NCBI GenBank assembly: GCA_036375895.1
Contig: DASVBJ010000014.1
Span: 1-14,724, forward strand
Length of the DNA: 14,724 bases
Reading direction: 5' to 3'
From: DASVBJ01 sp036375895
GTDB taxonomy: Bacteria; Actinomycetota; Actinomycetes; JACCUZ01
Under the pieces are notes generated by a model. It saw only the letters and a list, made by a program, of their open reading frames with translations. It did no database searches and had not been told where the DNA came from. Position 1 is the stretch's first letter; every line of letters starts with the position of its first letter. Position numbers and translations under genes: made by a program. Below, piece by piece: positions 7,762 to 13,569 of the stretch.

Positions 7762-7828
7762 GCAGCGATCATGCACGTTCCGTCGCTCGGCCCGCACGCC
7801 CGACCGACGGAACGTGCATGATCGCTGC
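7762..7828. repeat. long perfect inverted repeat between dehydrogenase and amidohydrolase genes
   Basis: Arms 7762-7785 and 7805-7828 are exact reverse complements over 24 nt (outer ends GCAGCGATCATG and CATGATCGCTGC). After one C/C mismatch (7786/7804) four more pairs (7787-7790 with 7801-7804 region, TCGG/CCGA) leave a 9-nt loop. The repeat starts 21 nt past the dehydrogenase stop and its far arm ends one base before the amidohydrolase ATG. No flanking target duplication and no T-run are visible. It could be an intergenic palindromic repeat, a transcript hairpin controlling the downstream gene, or a protein site. Confidence 0.9.
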
Positions 7829-7849
7829 CAGAGGGAGGGGGTGGGGGGA

Positions 7850-9289
7850 TCAGGCGTCGAGGTTGGTCATCACGTGCTTGACGCGGGTGTAGTCCTCGAA
7901 GCCGTAGAGGGAGAGGTCCTTGCCGTAGCCGGAGTGCTTGAACCCGCCATGCGGCATCTCCGCGACGAGCGGGATGTGGGCGTTGATCCACACGCAGCCG
8001 AAGTCCAGGCGCTTGGCCATCCGCATCGCCCGGCCGTGGTCCTTGGTCCAGACCGAGGAGGCGAGCCCGTACTTCACGCCGTTGGCCCAGCGGACCGCCT
8101 CGTCCTCGTCGGTGAACGGCTGCACGGTGATGACCGGGCCGAAGATCTCGTTCTGGCTCAGCTCGTCGTCCTGGCGCAGACCGGCGAGGACCGTGGCCTC
8201 GTGGAAATAGCCCCTGTCCCCGACCCGGTGCCCACCGGCCGCGACCGCGACGTGCTCGGGCGCCCGCTGCAGCATGCCCAGCACCCGGTCGAGCTGGCTG
8301 GCGTTGTTGAGCGGTCCGAAGGCCGCGTCCTCGTCGTCGGGGCCGCCGGTCTTGTTGTTGTCCTTGGCCTCCTTTGCGAGCGCCTCGACGAAGTCGTCGT
8401 GGATGTGCGGGGCGGCGAGGACACGGGTCGCCGCGGTGCAGTCCTGCCCGGCATTGAAGTAGCCGGCCGCCGCGATGGCCTCGGCCGCGGCGTCCAGGTC
8501 GGCGTCGTCGAACACCACCACCGGCGCCTTACCGCCGAGCTCGAGGTGCACCCGCTTGAGGTCACGGGCGGCCGCGCCGGCGACCTCCATGCCGGCCCGC
8601 ACCGACCCGGTGATGGAGACCATCTGCGGGACCTCGTGGTCGACCAGGGCGCGACCGGTGTCCCGGTCGCCGCAGACGACGTTGATGACCCCGTCCGGCA
8701 GGAACTCGGCCATGATCTCGGCCATCATCAGGGTGCTCACCGGTGTGGTGTCCGACGGCTTGAGCACCACGGTGTTGCCGGCTGCGATGGCCGGCGCCCA
8801 CTTCCAGACCGCCATCATCATCGGGTAGTTCCACGGCGTGACCTGCGCGCAGACGCCGACCGGCTCGCGCCGGACGAACGACGTGTGACCGGCCATGTAC
8901 TCCCCCGCTGAGCGCCCCTCGAGCAGGCGCGCCGCCCCGGCGAAGAACCGGATCTGGTCGACCATCGGCGGGATCTCCTCCGACATGGTCAGGGCCCGCG
9001 GCTTGCCGGTGTTCTCGACCTCGGCGTCGACCAGCTCGTCGGCACGGGACTCGATCGCGTCGGCGATCCGGATCAGCGCCTTCTGCCGGTCGCTGGGCGT
9101 CGCGTCGCGCCAGCCCTCGAACGCGGCGGCCGCGGCGGACATGGCCGTGTCCACGTCCGGCTTGGTCGACAGCGGCGCCTGCGCATAGGTCTCGCCGGTG
9201 GCCGGGTTCACCACGTCGTACGTCGTGCCGTCGGCGGAGTCGACGTAGCTGCCGTTGACAAAGTTGCGCAGGGTGCGGATCTGGCTCAC
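7850..9289 (-). CDS. gamma-aminobutyraldehyde dehydrogenase, promoter-proximal copy
   Basis: This 479-residue NAD-dependent aldehyde dehydrogenase has the standard length for 1-pyrroline/4-aminobutanal dehydrogenases. Active-site residues are Asn154 (TPWN), Lys177 (LKPSD), ITGS at 226-229 (Ile where the other copy has Phe), Glu250 (LELGG), Cys284 in NAGQDCTAATR and Glu381 in EIFGP. The C-terminal block EMPHGGFKHSGYGKDLS closely resembles the E. coli YdcW/PatD signature. It should oxidise 4-aminobutanal made from putrescine to GABA. The start is GTG 9289 with GAGGAG 5 nt upstream. It is divergent from the Lrp-family gene and is preceded by a good promoter with an overlapping palindrome. It is clearly related to the 4451-5974 gene but diverged, so not a recent duplication. 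Exact aldehyde preference is unknown. Confidence 0.9.
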   Translation of the reverse strand: MSQIRTLRNFVNGSYVDSADGTTYDVVNPATGETYAQAPLSTKPDVDTAMSAAAAAFEGWRDATPSDRQKALIRIADAIESRADELVDAEVENTGKPRALTMSEEIPPMVDQIRFFAGAARLLEGRSAGEYMAGHTSFVRREPVGVCAQVTPWNYPMMMAVWKWAPAIAAGNTVVLKPSDTTPVSTLMMAEIMAEFLPDGVINVVCGDRDTGRALVDHEVPQMVSITGSVRAGMEVAGAAARDLKRVHLELGGKAPVVVFDDADLDAAAEAIAAAGYFNAGQDCTAATRVLAAPHIHDDFVEALAKEAKDNNKTGGPDDEDAAFGPLNNASQLDRVLGMLQRAPEHVAVAAGGHRVGDRGYFHEATVLAGLRQDDELSQNEIFGPVITVQPFTDEDEAVRWANGVKYGLASSVWTKDHGRAMRMAKRLDFGCVWINAHIPLVAEMPHGGFKHSGYGKDLSLYGFEDYTRVKHVMTNLDA

Positions 9290-9362
9290 CGGGACTCCTC
9301 ACGGACGGCACGGGGGCGGCGGAGCGCGGCGGTACGGCGGGTGGTGCCGCTCGCTCGTCGGC

Positions 9363-9390
9363 AGCCTAGTGCTCCGGTCGCCGGTATCAA
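9363..9390 (-). promoter_or_regulatory. candidate promoter for the promoter-proximal dehydrogenase
   Basis: On the minus strand TTGATA (9390-9385), a 16-nt spacer and TAGGCT (9368-9363) match the actinobacterial vegetative pattern (TTGAnn and TAnnnT). Transcription would begin near 9356, giving a leader of about 65 nt before GTG 9289. It is the best promoter candidate in the window. Confidence 0.5.
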
Positions 9391-9399
9391 CAGTTACCG
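9382..9399. promoter_or_regulatory. palindrome overlapping the -35 (candidate operator)
   Basis: CGGTATCAACAGTTACCG is an imperfect palindrome (CGGTA-N8-TACCG, with one further inner pair). It covers the -35 of the leftward promoter, so a bound regulator would block that promoter. The divergent Lrp-family gene begins 90 bp away. Confidence 0.4.
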
Positions 9400-9414
9400 A
9401 GCAGCCAGACGACA

Positions 9415-9457
9415 GATTCAGCAACTTCCATGCCACGTGACGACGGAATCACTTGCC
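9415..9457 (+). promoter_or_regulatory. candidate regulator site (dyad plus shared motif), copy B
   Basis: GATTCA (9415-9420), 24 nt, GGAATC (9445-9450), then ACTTGCC, in the same orientation relative to the downstream gene as copy A upstream of the pot operon. It ends 32 nt before the regulator ATG, consistent with autoregulation. No convincing -10 was found for this gene. Confidence 0.4.
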
Positions 9458-9475
9458 AAGACCCCCCTCCGCTCG

Positions 9476-9480
9476 GGAGG
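9476..9480 (+). promoter_or_regulatory. ribosome binding site deciding the regulator start
   Basis: GGAGG lies 9 nt before ATG 9490. The in-frame ATG at 9430 would add 20 residues, has no comparable site and would overlap the shared motif. Confidence 0.65.
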
Positions 9481-9489
9481 ATCGGCGGC

Positions 9490-9963
9490 ATGGCGAGCAG
9501 AGATCGCAGCAACGGGGCCCCGCTGGACGACGTTTCCAAGGCCATCATCGAACAGCTCCAGGAGGACGGGCGGCGCCCGTACGCCGCCATCGGCAAGGCG
9601 GTCGGCCTGTCCGAGGCCGCAGTGCGGCAACGGGTGCAGCGCCTGCTCGACGCCGGCGTGATGCAGATCGTGGCGGTCACCGACCCGCTCCAGGTCGGCT
9701 TCCCCCGGCAGGCGATGATCGGGATCCGTTGCGATGGCGACGTCGAGTCGGTCGCGGAGAAGATCGCCGACATGCCCGAGGTCGACTACGTGGTCATCAC
9801 GGCCGGCGGGTTCGACCTGCTGGTCGAGGTCGTCTGCGAGGACGACGACCACCTGCTCGACCTGATCAGCAAGCGGATCCGGGCGGTGCCCTCCGTGCGC
9901 CGCACCGAGTCCTTCGTCTATCTCAAGCTCCGTAAGCAGCTCTACAACTGGGGAACACGATGA
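9490..9963 (+). CDS. Lrp/AsnC-family transcriptional regulator
   Basis: This is a 157-residue DNA-binding protein. The AsnC-type helix-turn-helix covers about residues 12-58: LDDVSKAIIEQLQEDGRRPY, then IGKAVGLSEAAVRQRVQRLLDAG. A RAM ligand/oligomerisation domain follows at about 75-147, including the conserved turn VITAGGFDLLVEV (102-114). Lrp-family proteins form dimers to octamers and respond to amino acids or related metabolites; a polyamine-derived ligand is an inference from the neighbours. It is divergent from the dehydrogenase gene and overlaps the aminotransferase gene by 4 nt (ATGA), so regulator and enzyme are probably co-translated. The likely targets are the divergent gene, its own promoter and the pot operon, given the shared upstream motif. 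Family confidence is high. Confidence 0.93.
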   Translation: MASRDRSNGAPLDDVSKAIIEQLQEDGRRPYAAIGKAVGLSEAAVRQRVQRLLDAGVMQIVAVTDPLQVGFPRQAMIGIRCDGDVESVAEKIADMPEVDYVVITAGGFDLLVEVVCEDDDHLLDLISKRIRAVPSVRRTESFVYLKLRKQLYNWGTR

Positions 9964-11351
9964 CCGTCCCGCAAGTCGTCTTCGAGCCCGGCGACGACCG
10001 ACTGGCCAACCGTGCGCGCGACCACCTCTGGATGCACTTCACCCGGATGTCGGCCTACGAGAAGGGCCACGTCCCGGTGATCGTCCGGGGCGAGGGTCCA
10101 TACATCTGGGACGACCAGGGCAAGCGCTACCTGGACGGGCTCGCCGGGTTGTTCGTCGTACAGGCGGGGCACGGGCGCACCGAGCTGGCGGAGGTGGCCG
10201 CGAAGCAGGCCAGCGAGCTCGCGTACTTCCCTCTGTGGTCTTACGCGCACCCCACCGCGATCGAGCTGGCCGAGCGGCTTGCCGACCTGGCCCCTGGCGA
10301 CCTCAACCGGGTGTTCTTCACCACCGGCGGCGGCGAGGCGGTCGAGACCGCGTGGAAGGTCGCCAAGCAGTACTTCAAGCTGCAGGGCAAGCCGATGAAG
10401 CACAAGGTGATCAGCCGTGCGATCGCCTACCACGGCACCCCGCAGGGAGCGCTGTCGATCACCGGCATCCCGGCCGCCAAGGAGATGTTCGAGCCGCTGG
10501 TGCCCGGCGCGCACAAGGTGCCGAACACCAACTTCTACCGGGCACCGGAGCACGGCGACGACCTCGAGCGCTTCGGGCTCTGGGCCGCCGACCGGATCGA
10601 GGAGGCGATCGAGTTCGAGGGCCCGGACACCGTCGCGGCGGTGTTCCTCGAGCCGGTGCAGAACTCCGGCGGCTGCTTCCCACCGCCGCCCGGGTACTTC
10701 CAGCGGGTCCGCGAGATCTGCGACCGCCACGACGTGCTGCTGGTCTCCGACGAGGTGATCTGCGCGTTCGGCCGGCTCGGCTATTACTTCGGCTCGCAGC
10801 GCTACGGCTACCAGCCGGACATCATCACCTGCGCCAAGGGCCTCACGTCCGGCTACTCCCCCATCGGCGCGATGATCGCGACCGACCGCATCATGGAGCC
10901 GTTCCTGCACGGCTCGAACATGTTCGCCCACGGCTACACGTTCGGCGGCCACCCCGTGTCGGCCGCGGTCGCCCTGGCCAACCTCGACATCTTCGAGCGG
11001 GAGAGGCTCAACGAGCACGTGCAGGAGACCGGCGCGGACTTCCGTCGGACGCTGGAGCGGCTCTGCGACCTGCCGATCGTCGGCGACGTGCGCGGCGACG
11101 GGTTCTTCTACGGCATCGAGATGGTGAAGGACAAGAACACCCGGGAGACGTTCGACGACGACGAGTCCGAGCGGCTGCTGCGCGGTTTCCTGTCCAAGGC
11201 ACTGTTCGACGCGGGGCTGTACTGCCGTGCCGACGACCGCGGTGACCCTGTCATCCAGCTGTCGCCGCCGCTGGTCTGCGACCAGTCGCACTTCGACGAG
11301 ATCGAGCAGATCCTGCGCTCGGTCCTCACCGAGGCCTGGTCCCACCTCTGA
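9960..11351 (+). CDS. class III PLP-dependent aminotransferase (putrescine/omega-amino acid:pyruvate type)
   Basis: This 463-residue PLP enzyme of fold type I belongs to the class III omega-aminotransferases. Visible landmarks are the phosphate-binding TTGGGEAVETA (121-131), Tyr157-His158 stacking on PLP in AYHGTPQGAL, Asp264 in VSDEVICAFGR pairing with the pyridine nitrogen, and Lys293 in CAKGLTSGYSPIGA as the Schiff-base lysine. HGYTFGGHP (324-332) completes the site. The N-terminal MHFTRMSAYEKG block resembles SpuC-type putrescine:pyruvate aminotransferases. It would make 4-aminobutanal from putrescine and alanine from pyruvate; beta-alanine or GABA transamination is equally possible on family grounds. 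Its ATG overlaps the regulator stop (ATGA) with only a weak upstream GGGGA. Substrate assignment is moderate; fold and mechanism are firm. Confidence 0.9.
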   Translation: MTVPQVVFEPGDDRLANRARDHLWMHFTRMSAYEKGHVPVIVRGEGPYIWDDQGKRYLDGLAGLFVVQAGHGRTELAEVAAKQASELAYFPLWSYAHPTAIELAERLADLAPGDLNRVFFTTGGGEAVETAWKVAKQYFKLQGKPMKHKVISRAIAYHGTPQGALSITGIPAAKEMFEPLVPGAHKVPNTNFYRAPEHGDDLERFGLWAADRIEEAIEFEGPDTVAAVFLEPVQNSGGCFPPPPGYFQRVREICDRHDVLLVSDEVICAFGRLGYYFGSQRYGYQPDIITCAKGLTSGYSPIGAMIATDRIMEPFLHGSNMFAHGYTFGGHPVSAAVALANLDIFERERLNEHVQETGADFRRTLERLCDLPIVGDVRGDGFFYGIEMVKDKNTRETFDDDESERLLRGFLSKALFDAGLYCRADDRGDPVIQLSPPLVCDQSHFDEIEQILRSVLTEAWSHL

Positions 11352-11434
11352 CCCGTCCTCCCCCCTCCCCCCTCCTCCCGGCAGCGGGGGGGACGGACGG
11401 GGGGCTGGACGGACGGGGGCGGGAGGAAGTCGAC
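11352..11434 (+). promoter_or_regulatory. C-rich/G-rich spacer with tandem repeat and fold-back potential
   Basis: This 83-nt spacer has a C-rich half with interspersed T (to about 11379) and then G tracts at 11386-11392, 11399-11404, 11415-11419 and 11421-11423. GGACGGACGGGGG is repeated at 11391-11403 and 11407-11419 (period 16). CCGTCC near 11353 followed by C runs can pair with the G runs and GGACGG. The segment ends in GGAGGAA, the ribosome site of the next gene. A hairpin or G-quadruplex-like fold in the leader is possible but untested. Confidence 0.45.
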
Positions 11435-12088
11435 ATGAGCGCTGACGACGGGCGGACACGGGTCCGCCGGCTGCCGGAGAAGCAGGTCCACGACCGCGCG
11501 GTCCTCCACGCCGTGCTCGACGCCGGCCGGGTGGCCCACGTCGCGGTGCTCGACGAGCGGCGCCGGCCCTACGTCGTACCCGTGGCGCACGCCCGCGCCG
11601 ACGACGCGGTGCTCTTCCACGGGTCGACCGCCAGCCGGCTGTTCCGGTCGCTCGCCGCGGGCGCCGAGACCTGCCTGACCGTCACCGTCCTCGACGCCCT
11701 CGTCGTCGCCCGGTCGCTCTTCGAGTCGTCGATGCACTACCGCAGCGCGATGGTGCTCGGCCGGGCCGAGCCGCTCGAGGGCGCCGCGAAGCTGGCCGGG
11801 CTGGAGCGGCTGAGCGAGCACCTCATGCCGGGTCGCTGGACGGACGCACGCCGGCCCAGCCAGAAGGAGCTGGCGGCGACCGTGGTGCTCTCGCTGCCGC
11901 TCGTCGAGTGGTCGGTCAAGGTGAGCGACGGGCCGCCCGACGACGCGGCCGAGGATCTCGGGCTGCCGCACTGGGCCGGCGTGGTGCCACTGGGCACGAC
12001 GTACGGCGAGCCCGTCGCCGCGCCCGACCTGCGCGACGGCATCCCGGTGCCCGACTACGTGCGCGGCTGGGCGGCCGACGCCCGATGA
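11435..12088 (+). CDS. pyridoxamine 5'-phosphate oxidase-like flavin-binding protein
   Basis: This is a 217-residue protein with a split-barrel fold of the Pyridox_ox_2 type, which usually binds FMN or a related flavin. Characteristic blocks are RRLPEKQVHDRAVL (11-24), PYVVPVAHA (45-53), the FMN-phosphate loop FHGSTASRL (61-69), LTVTVLDALVVARS (81-94) and MHYRSAMVLG (100-109). The ATG follows GGAGGAA by 6 nt and the stop overlaps the FAD oxidoreductase start by 4 nt (ATGA). It sits in the aminotransferase operon. The family is mostly uncharacterised; a role in PLP salvage for the aminotransferase, in flavin supply or reduction, or in detoxification cannot be separated here. The name does not imply true PdxH activity. 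Confidence 0.87.
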   Translation: MSADDGRTRVRRLPEKQVHDRAVLHAVLDAGRVAHVAVLDERRRPYVVPVAHARADDAVLFHGSTASRLFRSLAAGAETCLTVTVLDALVVARSLFESSMHYRSAMVLGRAEPLEGAAKLAGLERLSEHLMPGRWTDARRPSQKELAATVVLSLPLVEWSVKVSDGPPDDAAEDLGLPHWAGVVPLGTTYGEPVAAPDLRDGIPVPDYVRGWAADAR

Positions 12089-13461
12089 CCGACTACCGGC
12101 GGCTGTCGTTCTGGCACGACACCGTCCCCGGGCCGCTCGCGCCCCGCCCGCGGCTGGACGGCGACGCCGAGGCCGACGTGTGCGTCGTCGGGGCCGGCTA
12201 CACCGGCCTCTGGACCGCCTACTACCTCGCCGGGCTCGACCCGACGGTGCGCGTGCGGGTGGTCGAGCGCGAGACCGCAGGGTTCGGGGCGTCGGGGCGC
12301 AACGGCGGATGGTGCTCGGCGCTGTTCCCCGCGTCGGTGGCGACCGTCGCCCGCCGCTACGGCCGCGACCGGGCGCTCGCCCTGGCACGCGCCCTGCAGG
12401 ACGCGGTCGACGAGGTCGGCCGGGTCACCCGGGCGGAGGGCATCGACGCGCACTACGCGAAGGGCGGCACGGTCGGCCTGGCCCGGACGCCGGTCCAGCT
12501 GGGGCGGGCCCGCGCCGCGGTCGAGGAGGCCCGGCGATGGGGGCTCGGCGAGGACGACCTGCGCCTGCTGGGGCCCGCCGAGGCCCGGGCCGTGCTGGGC
12601 GCGAGCCACGTCCTGGGGGGCACCTACACCCCGCACTGCGCGGCGATCCACCCGGCGCGACTCGTGCGCGGCCTCGCCGACGCCGCCGACCGGCGTGGTG
12701 TGCTCATCCACGAGCGGACACCGGTCACCCGGCTCTCGCCGGGGCGGGTCGAGACGCCGTACGGCGTGGTGCGGGCGCGCCACGTCGTACGCGCCACGGA
12801 GGGCTACACCCCCGGCCTGCCGGGCCACCGCCGCACGATCGCGCCGGTCTACTCGCTCATGCTCGCCACCGAGCCGCTCCCGGCGTCCTTCTGGGACGCC
12901 ACCGGCCTGCGCCGCCGGGAGACGTTCACCGACCACCGTCACCTCATCGTCTACGGACAGCGGACCGCCGACGACCGCATCGCGTTCGGCGGCCGGGGCG
13001 CGCCGTACCACTTCGGATCGGCGGTGCGCCCGTCGTTCGACCGGGAGCCGGCGGTCTTCGATGCCCTGCGCGGGGTGCTGGTCGAGCTGTTCCCCGCGCT
13101 GCGCGACGCCGCGATCAGCCACACGTGGGGCGGCCCGCTGGGGGTGCCGCGGGACTGGTTCGCGTCGGTCGGCCTGGACCGCGCCACGGGCATGGCCTGG
13201 GCCGGCGGCTACGTCGGCGACGGGGTCGGCTCGTCGAACCTTGCCGGGCGTACGCTCGCCGACCTGCTGCTCGGCCGCGACACCGAGCTCACCCGCCTGC
13301 CGTGGGTGGGCCACCGCTCCCGGCGGTGGGAGCCTGAGCCGCTGCGATGGCTGGGCGTCAACGCCGGGCTGCGGATGATGACCACCGCCGACGCCGCGGA
13401 GGCCCGCACCGGTCGACCGGCCCGGCGCGCCGACCTGATGTCGCGGCTGCTCGGCCACTGA
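12085..13461 (+). CDS. PuuB-like FAD-dependent amine oxidoreductase (DAO family)
   Basis: This 458-residue flavoprotein belongs to the D-amino-acid-oxidase/glycine-oxidase fold and resembles the gamma-glutamylputrescine oxidase group. The dinucleotide-binding GAGYTG is at 36-41, the ribose-binding acid at Glu61 (VVERE), followed by the GFGASGRNGGW block (66-76) typical of PuuB-like proteins. A C-terminal FAD motif GGYVGDGVGSSNLAGR is at 374-389. Such enzymes oxidise a secondary or acylated amine using FAD and oxygen or another acceptor. No PuuA ligase is present, so gamma-glutamylputrescine is not an obvious substrate; free polyamine, N-acyl polyamine or an N-methyl amino acid are alternatives. 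ATG 12085 was chosen for the 4-nt overlap and because FAD binding begins at the normal distance. A longer in-frame frame from 11908 lies inside the previous gene. Confidence 0.88.
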   Translation: MTDYRRLSFWHDTVPGPLAPRPRLDGDAEADVCVVGAGYTGLWTAYYLAGLDPTVRVRVVERETAGFGASGRNGGWCSALFPASVATVARRYGRDRALALARALQDAVDEVGRVTRAEGIDAHYAKGGTVGLARTPVQLGRARAAVEEARRWGLGEDDLRLLGPAEARAVLGASHVLGGTYTPHCAAIHPARLVRGLADAADRRGVLIHERTPVTRLSPGRVETPYGVVRARHVVRATEGYTPGLPGHRRTIAPVYSLMLATEPLPASFWDATGLRRRETFTDHRHLIVYGQRTADDRIAFGGRGAPYHFGSAVRPSFDREPAVFDALRGVLVELFPALRDAAISHTWGGPLGVPRDWFASVGLDRATGMAWAGGYVGDGVGSSNLAGRTLADLLLGRDTELTRLPWVGHRSRRWEPEPLRWLGVNAGLRMMTTADAAEARTGRPARRADLMSRLLGH

Positions 13462-13569
13462 GGGCAGGCGGGCCGTTCGGCTCTGTCCCGGCTGGCGCGG
13501 CCGGCGTCATGGTGGGGAAGGAGACCTCGCCGCAACGGTTTCCCGGCGTCCCACGGCGAGGTGGCGACG
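13462..13569 (+). other. intergenic gap before the sulfurtransferase gene
   Basis: This 108-nt GC-rich gap contains only a weak GCCG-TT-CGGC fold-back shortly after the upstream stop and no recognisable -35/-10 pair. It is the first sizeable break after the flavoprotein/FAD gene pair, so the polyamine operon may end here, but no clear terminator supports this. Confidence 0.3.

Noticed and set aside
7762..7828. Reading the long inverted repeat as insertion-sequence ends or a transposon remnant
   Set aside because: No transposase fragment, no target-site duplication at 7761/7829, and only a short loop between the arms.
7761..7991. Extension of the amidohydrolase upstream to 7991
   Set aside because: It would run through the inverted repeat and into the end of the dehydrogenase gene; the extra residues are low-complexity and absent from the family pattern.
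11386..11423. Calling the G-rich stretch a definite G-quadruplex
   Set aside because: One loop would be about 10 nt and the neighbouring C runs compete for pairing, so only a possibility is reported.
9942..11459. Long minus-strand frame opposite the aminotransferase
   Set aside because: Same GC-bias shadow: repetitive Arg/Val/Asp/Glu composition, no recognisable motif, and the plus-strand gene has every PLP-enzyme residue.
11908..12084. Upstream extension of the FAD oxidoreductase
   Set aside because: It overlaps the flavoprotein gene in another frame with Arg/Ala-rich sequence; the 12085 start gives the normal distance to the FAD motif.
12055..13458. Long minus-strand frame opposite the FAD oxidoreductase
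   Set aside because: Arg/Ala/Gly/Pro-rich shadow with no domain; the plus-strand frame has both FAD motifs and a 4-nt overlap with its upstream gene.
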